Source: Unio delphinus (Eukaryota > Mollusca > Bivalvia > Unionida > Unionidae). Taken from it: DNA of 64,000 nucleotides. The DNA is taken from NCBI GenBank assembly GCA_029339505.1, contig JAQISU010000097.1, forward strand, positions 1,333,001 to 1,397,000. The letters are read 5' to 3'. Below are positions 21,582-32,620 of the stretch, piece after piece. The position numbers and the translations under genes are program-made. Each line of letters begins with the position of its first letter. Positions within the stretch are counted from its first letter, which is position 1. The notes under the pieces are model-generated. The model was given only the letters and a program-made list of their open reading frames with translations, was not told the origin of the DNA and made no database searches.

Positions 21582-22140
21582 ATGGCTAAAGGGTTTTGTA
21601 GACTATTATGAAGAAATTGATACCGATCATAGATCACTTGATGAAAAATTAAAAGAATTTAAGAAACTAATTAGATTACAACCGGATAGAATCCAGTGTG
21701 AAATAGCCCGTGAAATAATTTCGGAAACTCCAATGAATGAGTTTTGGGAAGCATGGAGACCAAACGATTTGATCATTGCAAGTAGAAAAATAGTCAGAGA
21801 CACACTTCAGATGAAATTATTTGAATTGCATAAACAAAAATTTGCAACACTTCCAGTGCCTCTTTGTTATAGGCCATCGGATACACGAAAACAGAACATT
21901 GAAGTTGATATTCCAGGCCTGACAGAGTCAGGAAGTGAAAAACAAATTCTGGTATTAAATGATGTTGTGCTGGTTGATATCAATGTCGTTGAAGATGCAT
22001 TGCGTGCTAATAAATCCCCATGGACGCTAGAATACGCAGCAACAATATACTCTTCACAGGGATTAACTATATCAGATACAATTGTTTGGATAGTAGATAA
22101 TCGCATAGAATGGTCGCAGTATCCAGAGTACGAAAAATAA
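21572..22140 (+). pseudogene. C-terminal half of the SF1 helicase
   Basis: Continues the helicase in the frame opened at 21559. Motif IV-like NDLIIASRK is at residues 69-77 of this ORF, and motif V/VI-like YAATIYSSQGLT (159-170) is the Gln-Gly segment typical of Pif1/RecD-type enzymes. The join to the previous ORF falls at the C7 run at 21571-21577. The frame ends at 22140 after an A5 run (22133-22137). Confidence 0.75.
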
Positions 22141-22476
22141 ATCAACTTCGAAGAATTGTCCTCGATGATGAAATCATTGGTGATGATAATGACACCACAA
22201 TAGATGATATTATTGATAAAAAAAAACTCTCCGGTTACAAACAACAGGACAAAAAAAAAACAACGAGAATTTGATATTGATGCTGAATTAATAATCACTT
22301 TGAAGAAACAACAGAATAATCACTGCGCAAGTTGCAATTGTATAATGCGTTGGCAGTATTCGGATAAGGATCCTCGCCAATTTACCGTTGACAGAAAAAA
22401 TAACAATCTCGGTCATGTCAGAAATAATGTGATGTTGACTTGTCTTGAGTGCAATAGACGCAAGGGTGCTAGTTAA
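22141..22476 (+). pseudogene. C-terminal HNH nuclease domain of the polymerase-helicase run
   Basis: After 22137 one frame stays open to an A10 run (22251-22260). The frame at 22204-22476 then carries a classic HNH domain: CASCNCIMRW, VDRKNNNLGHVRNNV, CLECNRRKG. The paired Cys-x2-Cys, the Asp-Arg, and the Asn-x-Gly-His and Asn positions are all present. This suggests one polypeptide of polymerase, helicase and HNH nuclease. A stand-alone HNH gene is possible. Its stop overlaps the end of the convergent integrase gene by 8 bp. Confidence 0.65.
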
Positions 22477-23414
22477 GACCATGCGGTGGCAATTTAGTAT
22501 CCTCGGGTATCACTTGTAATTGTTGTCTAGTAAAACCCCGCTGAGGGGCAGTTGAATCCAGTTTATAGACTGGAGGTCTACCCGTAGATCGTGTTATACT
22601 AGATATCTTGTGTGCAGTAACACTCCAAATAGGATCAGTAGCCCTTTTTCTGCCACCCTCAAGCTCTCCTGGTTCGTATAAATATCTCACAATGACATTA
22701 CTACCAAGAATTGGTTCTTTGAAATCTTTTTGTGGTTTTTCAGGTATTGACTTCATTTTAATCGCATTGATGGGTTTCATGTTGATGGTTCTAATAATCT
22801 CGTTATTCAGTGCAGTAATCACAGCTGGTAACCTTTTAACCCATTCACGGGATCTTTTTTCTTGGATGAATTCTTTTGCGTATTGATATCCAAATAACCG
22901 CTCAGCAAGGGTTTTATTAAACCGTTCAACAATTGCCTGATCACGATGCAGTGCAGTATGCCCCCGTCTGATAGTGACATTGTGATATTTCATTGTAGAT
23001 AACACTGCACCCTGAAATTCCTTGCCAGGATCAATTTGTAATAGATTTGGCCAGTGCAGAGGACCCCTTCGATAAATCTTTTCAAATGCAGAAGCTACTT
23101 CAGTGGCCGATTTTGTTTTTAACGGTTCTGCTTCTTTGTATCGACTTGCAATATCAACTACGGTTAATGCGTATTTGTAACCGTGGTCATGTGGCAGAAA
23201 TAATAGATCAGCCTGATGAACTTCATTAGGAAAGGTCACATCAAAATGCGAGACATTAATTTGTTTAGGCGGTGGTAAGTAAATTTGCCATAGTGCCTGT
23301 TTGGATAACCAATGAGCCGCAGTGGTTTTTTTTCACTTTTGCAGCGCTAGCGAGTTTATGGATTGCTGATTTACCCCTCCAGTATCCTCTTGGGGAATAA
23401 TAAATAGATTCCAT
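22469..23414 (-). pseudogene. DDE (retroviral-type) integrase
   Basis: The long frame (23239-22469, 256 aa) carries the rve catalytic core: Asp11 in HQADLLFL, Asp70 in LQIDPGKEF, and Glu105 in AIVERFNK. This is a D,D-35-E arrangement. The C-terminal part is basic and chromo/SH3-like in size. The N-terminus reads from ATG 23414 (MESIYYSPRGYW), in another frame up to an A8/T8 run at 23326-23333. Integrases of this kind insert Polintons with a short target duplication, as seen at the ends here. Apart from the frame break the gene is complete. Confidence 0.85.
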
Positions 23415-23421
23415 GTTGTTA

Positions 23422-23941
23422 TTAATTACCAGCACCTAACATCAATTTACTTTTCATAGCCGATTTTATCAAACATGAAGCCAATTGTTCTTTGAAGGAT
23501 TTATCAGGAATAGCATTTAACGCATGAATTAATTTCACATCAGCTAGATGCCTGTGTTGCAAATTGCTGCTTTTATAAGCGACATCATGAAGGTGACAGG
23601 CCTTATCAATGGCGTTTATTGGTCCTTCACCGGGGTTGGGTTGGTTATGATTATTGAGTCTGATATCTAATCGTGTTCCCGGGCCACAGTAGCTATATCC
23701 TGGAAGGTGCTTTTCTCCAGGGTATTTTGCCCATGGGGTTCCAGGGAGTTTTGCTAACTTGGCAGCGATATCACCTCCTCGTTTTTTTTAAAGGCTCTTT
23801 TGGTTTAGAAACAAATCTAAATTTCTTTGTACTACATTGTACGCATTTACCAGAAAGCGCTGATCGGTTATTTTTAGTTGTAATCGTCGTCAAGTCATCT
23901 GTGCCAGTACGCGCCCTACACTTCACACAATATAGATCCAT
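23422..23941 (-). pseudogene. Zinc-ribbon plus phospholipase A2-like virion protein
   Basis: ATG 23941. The N-terminal zinc ribbon has CVKC and CVQC pairs. The frame changes at a T8 run (23782-23789). Then follows a PLA2-like domain with calcium loop GYSYCGPGT and catalytic CHLHDVAY, ending at 23422. PLA2 domains of this parvovirus VP1-like type help virions breach endosomal membranes, and they occur in some Polinton/adintovirus genomes (family knowledge). The gene is divergent from the packaging ATPase gene, with 17 bp between the starts. Confidence 0.75.
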
Positions 23942-23958
23942 AATTTATATATAACGGC
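23942..23958. promoter_or_regulatory. Short divergent promoter region
   Basis: Only 17 bp separate the divergent ATGs, and they contain TTTATATATAA, a TATA-like tract usable in both directions. Confidence 0.4.
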
Positions 23959-24624
23959 ATGAATATAATTGATTATTCAGCTACCCGACGACGGGAACCT
24001 ATTAAACACCACGAAATGTTGCCGAATTCAATTAGAATGATTCTAATCGGACCATCTGGAAGCGGAAAGACACAACTGTTACTTAATTTGATAACGAGAT
24101 GGATGAAATGGAACAAATTGTATTTAATAGCCCCGAGTGTAGACGATCAGCGATGCTATGAAGTGCTAAAGGATTTTAACGAGAAAGCAAAAGAATTTCA
24201 AATCGATGATGATATTATTGAATTTATTACTGATATAGAGGAAGCCCCGAGCATTGATGCTATTGATGGAAGTATTAACAATTTAGTTGTGTATGACGAA
24301 ATCATGTTAGATAATCAAAAAAATCCTGCTAGAATATTTTCCCGAGGCAGGCATAAAAACACTGATGTGATATATGTCACTCAACGATACACTCAGATAC
24401 CAAAAGTGATCAGAGATAACTGCAATCTGCTGTGTGTATTCAACGGCGTTGATACTCATACGCTACGAAATATTCATCAGACCTGGTGCAGCGGTGATAT
24501 AAATCATAATCAGTTTAGAAATTTCTTTAGTCACGCTCAGTCAAAACCACACGGATTTGTGACAATAAATTTAGCAGACCCTAGGACACGATATCGTATA
24601 GGACTTGATAAAATATTCGGTTGA
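23959..24624 (+). CDS. A32-type genome-packaging ATPase (FtsK/HerA superfamily)
   Basis: 221 codons, intact. Walker A GPSGSGKT is at 31-38, Walker B LVVYDEIM at 109-116, and a following VIYVTQRY (138-145) matches the conserved Gln segment of this family. Packaging ATPases pump genomic DNA into preformed capsids and are hallmark genes of Polintons, adintoviruses and virophages. The last eight codons and the stop lie inside the right terminal inverted repeat (from 24600), so the left repeat carries a copy of this gene end. Confidence 0.9.
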   Translation: MNIIDYSATRRREPIKHHEMLPNSIRMILIGPSGSGKTQLLLNLITRWMKWNKLYLIAPSVDDQRCYEVLKDFNEKAKEFQIDDDIIEFITDIEEAPSIDAIDGSINNLVVYDEIMLDNQKNPARIFSRGRHKNTDVIYVTQRYTQIPKVIRDNCNLLCVFNGVDTHTLRNIHQTWCSGDINHNQFRNFFSHAQSKPHGFVTINLADPRTRYRIGLDKIFG

Positions 24625-24921
24625 AACAGTAGCAGCAGAGAGGGTAAATCGGACGATTTTCACCGTAAACCATTAGCAGCAGAGGGGGTGAGTCACAACA
24701 TCATTGCGACATTTATGATTAATCAACGAAAACGCGAATAAAGTATCACCTGCGAAAACTCATGTTTTCAGACAAAAATCACTAAGGGTCTATTTGTCAA
24801 ATGGAGACTTATTTTTTTTCTGGTTAAAAAATGAGTTTTCGCAGGAAGGTTCTATTTGCCGTTTTAAGGGTATAATCAAAAATATCCGAAAAAGGTTGTC
24901 CGATTCACCCCCTCTGCTGCT
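24600..24921 (-). repeat. Right terminal inverted repeat (322 bp)
   Basis: Reverse complement of 9807-10128. It ends ...CTCTGCTGCT at 24921 and is followed by the duplicated CTACC. Confidence 0.95.
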
Positions 24922-24926
24922 CTACC
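24922..24926. other. Target site duplication, right (CTACC)
   Basis: Matches 9802-9806. Confidence 0.85.
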
Positions 24927-27105
24927 TCATGGCCATCAAAATAGGTACTACATCATAGTCATCAAAATATGTACTTACCTCATGGTCATCAATATGTAAT
25001 ACCTCATGGTCATAAAAATATGTACTACCTCATGGTCATCAAAATATGTGCTACCTCATGGCCATCAAAATCTGTAGTACCTCATGGCCATCAAAATATG
25101 TACTACCTCATGGTCATCAAAATATGTACTACCTCATGGCATCAAAATATATACTACGTCATGGTAATTAAAATATGTACTACCTCATGGCCATCAAAAT
25201 ATATACTACCTCATGGTCATCAAAATATGTAATACCTCATGGTCATCAAAATATGTACTTACCTCATGGTCATCAAAATATGTGTTACCTCATGGCCATC
25301 AAAATCTGTAGTACCTCATGGCCATCAAAATATGTACTACCTCATGGTCATCAAAATATATACTACCTCATGGCATCAAAATATATACTACGTCATGGTA
25401 ATCAAAATATGCACTACCTCATGGCCATCAAAATATATGCTACCTCATGGTCATCAAAATATGTACTACCTCATGGCCATACAAATAGGTACTACATCAT
25501 GGCCATACAAATATGTACTACTTCATGGACATCAAAATCTGTAGTACCTCATCGTCATCAAAATGTGTACTACCTCATGGCCATACAAATATGTACTTCC
25601 TCATTGCTATCAAAATATGTACTACCTCATGGCCATACAAATATGTACTACCTCATGGCCATCAAAATATGTACTACCTCATGGTCATCAAAATATGTAC
25701 TTACCTCATGGTCATCAAATTCTGTGCTACCTCATGGTCATCAAAATATGTACTACCACATGGACATCAAAATATATACTACCTCATAGTCATCAAAATA
25801 TGTACTACCTCATGGACATCAAAATATGTACTACCTCATGGCCATACAATTATGTACTACCTCATGGCCATCAAAATCGGTACTACCTCATGGCCATCAA
25901 AATAAGTACTACCTTATGGACATCAAAATATATACTACGTCATGGTAATCAAAATATGTACCACCTCATGGTCATCAAAATATGTACTACCTCATGGCCA
26001 TACAAATATGTACTACCTCATGGCCATCAAAATATGTACTACCTCATGGTCATCAAAATATGTACTTACCTCATGGTCATCAAATTCTATGCTACCTCAT
26101 GGTCATCAAAATATGTACTACCACATGGACATCAAAATATATACTACCTCATAGTCATCAAAATATGTACTACCTCATGGACATCAAAATATGTACTACC
26201 TCATGGTCATCAAAATACGTACTACGTCATGGCCATACAAATATGTACTACCTCATGGCCATCAAAATATATACTACCTCATAGTCATCAAATTATGTAC
26301 TACCTCATGGACATAAAAACTGGTACTACCTCATGGACATCAAAATATGTACTACCTCATGGTCATCAAAATATGTACTACCTCATGGTCATCAAAATTG
26401 CTATTACCTCATGGTCATCAAAATCTGTAATACCTCATGGCCATCAAAATAATACTACCTCAGGGTCATCAAAATATGTACTAACCTCATGGTCATCAAA
26501 ATATGTACTACCTCATGGTCATCAAAATATGTACTAACTCATGGTCATCAAAATTGCTACTTCCTCATGGTCATCAAAATCGGTACTACCTCATGGCCAT
26601 CAAAATAAGTACTACCTTATGGACATCAAAATATATACTACGTCATGGTAATCAAAATATATGCTACCTCATGGCCATCAAAATATGTACTACCTCAAGG
26701 CCATCAAAATATGTACTACCTCATGGCCATACAAATAGGTACTACCTCATGGCCATCGAAATATGTACTACCTCATGGTCATCAAAATATGTACTTACCT
26801 CATGGTCATCAAATTCTGTGCTACCTCATGGCCATCAAAACATGTACTACCTCATGGTCATCAAAATATATACTACCTCATGGTCATCAAAATATATACT
26901 ACCTCATGGCCATCAAAATATGTATTACCTCATGGTCATCAAAATATGTACTACCTCATGGCCATACAGATAGGTACTACCTCATGGCCATCAAAATATA
27001 TACTACCTCATAGTCATCAAATTATGTACTACCTCATGGCCATCAAAATTGTTAGTACCTCATGGACATCAAAATAGGTACTACATCATGGCCATCAAAA
27101 TCATT
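24922..27105. repeat. 26-bp satellite, main part
   Basis: About 80 copies of a 26-bp unit (TACTACCTCATGGYCATC...), with variants GGACATC, ATACAAAT and CTTACC. Blocks of several units recur, such as a block with a 27-bp variant, which suggests higher-order duplication. ORFs of up to 324 codons across it arise because stop-free units are repeated in shifting frames. They are not genes. Confidence 0.95.
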
Positions 27106-27899
27106 CAAAGTACATGTTTATTATTTAAATTGACCATAAATATGAAGATGAAATGAAATTCAGTTAAACGGTAAACTTCATGGCATGATTGCCTAAAGAT
27201 AGGTAGCACGTTATTGTAATTGTATGAATCAAACAGAGAGATAGGTCAGGAAACCATTGTTTTGTGTCTGCTTCCAGCATTTTTGGAAATTCTTTGAAAG
27301 ATACTCTGCATACATTGTAAGACTATTAAGGTTGTCAAACTGTTATTGATTTTTTTTTTAACAGTATGCTCATAATTTTTTCCAGAGCAGATAGCCCAAC
27401 AAAGGATAAAAATGTATCGCCGTCAGATATACGATTCTCCATCTATTTGACATGTCGCCTGCTCAGCAGCAATTTCAAATAAAATTTAGGGGTGAACTCT
27501 CACCTATCATATCTCCCTTGAAGAAATTCCATATTTTCCCCAAACTAATGTATTTTTTCCAGGGGAAAATAAATCCACAAATTTGGCATTATGAGGGCCG
27601 ACAAGAATCCACAAATGTTATTTCTATTCTTAAGAGACATAATTACTTTTTGTTTTGTTTTGTTTGTTATGGTTTTGTTTGGTTTTTCTTTAAACTATAA
27701 TAGAAAGTAAGGCAGTTAGATCTTCACGTGCAAAATGTGAAAATATCTCGAAAGTGACATAATGACTTACTTTAAATCCATCTGAATGTCATGTCGGTGT
27801 GCACAACATAAATATATTTGAAACAAAATGTAAAAAAAAATGGCATTGCTTCGCGTTTAAACAACAGCAAAACTCATGATGAGCTAACTGGAGGTAACC
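27106..27899. other. No recognisable gene
   Basis: AT-rich sequence. The ORF at 27452-27700 has no domain. Confidence 0.4.
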
Positions 27900-28150
27900 A
27901 AAAACAGTGTTCGTGTCAATAGTTCTGATTCTTTGTGCAGTTTAATACCAATAGACTGATTGTAGGCAAAAGCAGATTACGTGTCAACATCTTTGATCCT
28001 TTGTGCAATTTAATACCACTAGACCGTAAGCAAAAGAAGTATACGTGTCAATAGCTCTGATCCTTTGAGGAAATTTAATACCACTTGACTGATTGTAAGC
28101 AAAAGCAGTATACGTGTCGATAGCTCTGATCCATTGTGCAATTTAATTTT
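27900..28150. repeat. Minisatellite, unit about 64 bp, four copies
   Basis: Units contain ACGTGTCAATAGCTCTGATC and TTTAATACCACTAGAC. Confidence 0.85.
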
Positions 28151-29250
28151 TGATCCGTCAATAGACCACTAAAACTCGTCAGATGCGAGTGTGTGAATTT
28201 AAAATTAAACTTTTTGGGACCAATTAGATTGCGGAGAAAACTAATTTTGTGAAGACAAAATCTTTCTATTTGACATCATAAATAACCGCATAATATAACC
28301 ACATAATAAAGAGTGTAATCTCAAAGAAGAGACAAGTCCCTTAATAAGTTGATTTGATTTTTACGAGTTAGTTCCCATAAATCAGTTCAACATATGCAAA
28401 TTTACCGAAAGCACGAACACAATAAGTGATACAGCATATGCTTTATGTATCAATTAGAAACAATGATGGCACTGGAAGAACTACATTACAGAATGAAACA
28501 GTGATGTAATACACACACATTCAAATCAATACATGATAAAGGTTTGCATGCATACCTCACAGTCTAGAAATCTTTAATTCCGAACCAAACATATGAATGC
28601 ATTTACTGAAAATAGATGATATCGATATCAAATTTGGAAATTCGTAAAGGTACAAAGATGAATGTCGTTATTAATTAACATTGGAAAATCTATAAATATT
28701 TATGAACAATACTACATCCTACCTGTAGAGTAAATGAATTGAAACTAGAAATAATGTGTTGACATTGTAAAAATGATTTCAGTAGGTTGGTCCTAATGAC
28801 GACAAAAATGACAAGTTCCATCATATTGGAATAGTGTTTGTACATAATTAAAACTCATGCCGTCATTTCCCAGAATTAGCAAGGTTCTTTCGGAAACGAC
28901 GAAACAGAATAAATTATATTTTAATAATATTTCGAGTAAAAGTGGGGGAAAAATATGAGTATTCTAATGTAAACTTAGTTTAACCTAATTCCCCGCATAT
29001 AATAGCTTAGTTGTTTAAACACGTGACAACCTTTAGTGTTTTTCTTAAATAGAAATAGCATTCGTTCAAGCAGTAACTTGCCATCATGCGCATACTTGCA
29101 TACATACAAAGTAAATACTACTGGACTCAAAACAAGATAAAACTTAATCTATTTGTAACACTAATACCAAACCAAATTTTAAAAAACACAACCTTTAAAA
29201 ATGCAGCATTTACCGAAATTCTACTTATGCTTTCTTCTCTGTTGTTGTTG

Positions 29251-29291
<41 letters not shown>

Positions 29292-30266
29292 TTCCTTCTT
29301 CTTCTAATTCTTCTTCTTGATGCGCGTAACTTGCACTAATACAAGCCTGATGGAGCAAGGCTAAATACATAACTGTTCAGTTTTAAAAACAAATGTCGAA
29401 CACTCCAAACTTTGTTGTGTTTGAGTAAAGTTTCAGTGTCAATTTTGACTTGTCTAGATTGCCACGTATTTTGTTTTAAATATCAGATTAATCTTAATCT
29501 GTCTGCAGTAATGAAGTGATGAAAAAGTAAAATCAATGCATTTCAAATTGAATTGTTTCAGAGTAATGTTAATGGTTTTTTTTTTGGATGAAATGTAACC
29601 TCACCACGTGATTGTATTATAATTAACCAAAACAAATTTTTACTGGTGTACCGCAACCGCCCAATTTAAGTTGTCCTGATAGTAAATCACATTACACGGT
29701 GCTCCATATCTGTACACAGAAATCTTAACGATCAAACCAGTCTGGTTATTAGGGTATTCAATGGCATGTACTAGTCTCATTCGTGTACAAATGTATATAT
29801 CTCGCTAATTGCATATGCTGTTAGCAAAGATGGGTCAGTTTGTAATCAATATTTTTATTTAATATAAAAGCAGGACTGGTATATACATTTGTTTATTTAT
29901 AGGGTTATATAATGTGGTGTAATCTGTCTAGCATTTATTCGAGTGATATTTATTTTGACATTATATTTACCATATCATGAATTACATTTTCTTGATGAAT
30001 AAACGCATGCGTATGTGCCTAAGGTCGTCCTTATAAGTTTTGTTTTTTGTTTTTGTAAATTGTAAACGCTGATTCGGGCCGCACTTAATGCAGGCAAAGT
30101 TGCGAAGTCAACTTATTCAGCTTTGTAATACAGTTAACAGGTGGCAGCACAGATGAAGAGAGTTGCAGCTATTTTCACAACGCCATTAGCGAGCAATGGC
30201 TGTCCGATAACTTGGTTCTCAGGGGTTTTTTTCTTCAAATTTTCGCAGGGTTGCGCAGTATATAGC
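28151..30266. other. No recognisable gene; TTA microsatellite
   Basis: AT-rich. (TTG/TTA)n lies at about 29240-29290. I see no conserved ORF or element ends. Confidence 0.4.
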
Positions 30267-30495
30267 CGATGGACTTCTTGCTAGCTGTGTTTGACTAATG
30301 TAACGAGTTATGATCAAGACGTCGATGGACTTCTTGCTAGCTGTGTTTGACTAATGTAACGAATTATTACCAAGACGTCGATGGACTTCTTGCTAGCTGT
30401 GTTTGGCTAATGTAACGAGTTATGACCAAGACGTCGATGGACTTTTTGCCAGCTGTGTTTGGCTAATGTAACGAGTTATGACCAAGACGTCGACG
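30267..30495. repeat. 56-bp tandem repeat, four copies
   Basis: Copies start with GATGGACTTCTTGCTAGCTG at 56-bp steps from 30268, and the last copies are more diverged. Confidence 0.9.
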
Positions 30496-31478
30496 TTCAG
30501 AGTACACATGTAATTAAGCAAACGCTTGTTCTTAATTCGTGTCTTCATGTTAGTTGAAAGATGACAATAATAATCAGTTTATTATGCAAAAGTCATTGTC
30601 ATCATATTATTATTTCGATTAACAAAAACCGTACACAAATAGGATTTTTAAAAAAAAACGAATAATGGAAAAAAACTGAATTCGTGCATTGCTGAATTGC
30701 GAAAGTTGATCTAGTTTAGACATAATCAGTGCTTGTAGTAACATACCGATCGACATACCGATATTCTAGGTCGGCCCCACGTACTCCTAACGCCGCTTCT
30801 GCTCACAGCTGAAAGATTGGTGTACACTTTGTCTATCAAACATTTTGAAATTTTCCTTTAGTCACCTTTAAATTCTCGACCTGCATCCAAATATCTGAGA
30901 ATCCGACTTTTGAAAATAATTGGAGAGCAAATATTTTTGTCCATTTAATTGTTTGCCAAGTAATATGCATCTAGTATCGTGTAATTAGTACGTAAAGAGC
31001 AAATTATAAACGCCGCCTGTGGATGGCACATTTTCTTAATAGAATCACATTTTGGACGATATTCATCACGTGGTTAAACCTGTCAAAAACTTTCACGAGT
31101 ACTACTTTTAGCAATGAACACAGTCGCCATAAAAATGGCGACATGGAACGAAACTACCATTGAAAATCTGGGACAAACTGCAGGAGGATAACTTAGAACC
31201 TGAAAGTCACCGAATCCCCGATACATACAAATATTACGATTACAATGTAACTGTTAAGTTAAAATATAAATATTTATTCTTTAATTGTCAAAACCTAATA
31301 TTCATATTATCACGTGTTCTCCATGAGAAAATGCGAGACTGACCTTAACATTGGCTACAAGATGGAAATGTTACAATAGATAAAACAATTTAACCAGTTA
31401 GGCAGAAAAAGAATGTGCTACATACAAACGCTATTATAGGTGCTGATATATGTGTTGTGGTGAGATCACTGTGTTAAA
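30496..31478. other. No recognisable gene
   Basis: AT-rich with only short ORFs lacking motifs. Confidence 0.4.
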
Positions 31479-31487
31479 GACACTGTC

Positions 31488-31741
31488 GGGGCCCCGAGCC
31501 GAGTGGTCTAAAGCGCTGTCCGTTACGGATTACTGCCATCTCACCTCTGTCTGCGTGGGTTTGAGTCTCGGATTCAGCCAATGTGGGTATGTGAGAAAGC
31601 TTGCCAGTAGCTTCTCGTGGGTCGGTGGTTCTTTTCCGGGGTTTTTCGGGTTCTTCCTCCACCATTAATACTGGCCGCCATGTATAGCCTATCTTGTGCT
31701 GAAAAATGGCGTTCAACCATAAAAACAAACAAATAAACAAC
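31488..31741 (+). mobile_element. tRNA-derived SINE with 9-bp target duplication
   Basis: The head is tRNA Ser/Leu-like with an A-box-like GAGTGGTCTAAAGCGCT and B-box-like GGGTTTGAGTCT. A body with GAAAGCTTGCCAGTAGCTTC and an A-rich tail (AAACAAACAAATAAACAA) follow. GACACTGTC precedes it (31479-31487) and repeats after it (31742-31750). The same family is at 63763-64000. Confidence 0.85.
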
Positions 31742-31782
31742 GACACTGTCAGAACATAATACATTCGGATCTACGTGTGTGC

Positions 31783-31783
<1 letters not shown>

Positions 31784-31872
<89 letters not shown>
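31784..31872. repeat. GA microsatellite
   Basis: (GA)n of about 44 units. Confidence 0.98.
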
Positions 31873-31877
<5 letters not shown>

Positions 31878-31884
31878 ATTTTTA

Positions 31885-32010
31885 ACGTAGATATAACTGG
31901 GGCATCATGCTGCAGACATGTGGCAAGATATCACATTATCCTGACACCAGGACGACATTGTTGTTAGAGTTGGTATGACTCGGCTAGGGTTCGAACCCCA
32001 AGGCATTAGG
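31885..32010 (-). mobile_element. SINE fragment, second family
   Basis: Read on the minus strand it shares GGTTCGAACCC, GAGTCATACC, GTGTCAGGATAATGTG and GTCTGCAGCATGATGCC with the SINE at 48360-48656. It is truncated at both ends. Confidence 0.65.
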
Positions 32011-32620
32011 AACTGTCGGTAAATTAGCTATTAACAGTTTTTGTTATTTTACTCAGACACCGACGTTCAATAAAATTTCTTCCATATTGTATCATTCCCT
32101 CAATCTCATGGACATGCCTGAGGGCACGTTATACGTAACTATTTGATATTAACCTAAACGAATTTGAGCTTGTCCCGGGAGTCGGGAAAAATTATTTGCA
32201 AATCTAGCAAATATGAATGATTCAATATTATAAAAGATCGTTTTATTTAATATGTGATAACTGCAAATATAGCACTAAAATCGTTGATAAATGCAAGTCA
32301 AATCGACTGGTGAAATAAAGTTTAAAGAATATCTTGTATATTTACAATTAAATAATTAAAACTCATGACACAGTAGACACAGTATTACTCATCATCAGAA
32401 TAAAACAGCAACAAAGTCCCAAAAATCTACTTGCGACGGAGAGAGCGATCCCTGCAAAAGGCGATAGAAGCCTTATTTTGCCAAAATAACAGTTTCATAA
32501 TAGAAGCCTTATTTTGCCGAAATAACGAGTAAAAAATAGCGGAGAGAGATCCCTATAATCGAGTGTGATCGTTACAAACGCGTTAACGTCAACACCGAAT
32601 TAATGTAACGCGATAAATAT
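32011..32620. other. No gene; short direct repeat
   Basis: TAGAAGCCTTATTTTGCC occurs twice (about 32467 and 32502) and GGAGAGAG twice nearby. This may be the remnant left flank of the second element. No terminal inverted repeat was found. Confidence 0.4.

Larger units (their letters stand above)
9807..24921. mobile_element. Polinton/Maverick-like virus-like transposon, 15,115 bp, complete ends
   Basis: The element is bounded by 322-bp terminal inverted repeats beginning 5-prime AGCAGCAGAGGG, and flanked by CTACC on both sides (9802-9806 and 24922-24926). The flanks rejoin into one unbroken 26-bp satellite unit. It carries the hallmark genes of the group: integrase, A32-type packaging ATPase, adenain-like protease, major capsid protein and minor capsid proteins. 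In place of the protein-primed polymerase it has a polymerase-helicase-HNH run. Morphogenesis genes are on the minus strand at left, replication genes are on the plus strand in the centre, and integrase and ATPase are at right. The matching repeats indicate a young insertion, but many genes carry frame breaks. Confidence 0.95.

Noticed and set aside
25175..27077. ORFs of 100-324 codons in the 26-bp satellite
   Set aside because: The same peptides appear in all three frames because the unit is not a multiple of three. There is no start context or conservation.
31488..31570. tRNA gene
   Set aside because: The tRNA-like part is the head of a SINE with target duplication and tail. The cloverleaf is imperfect.
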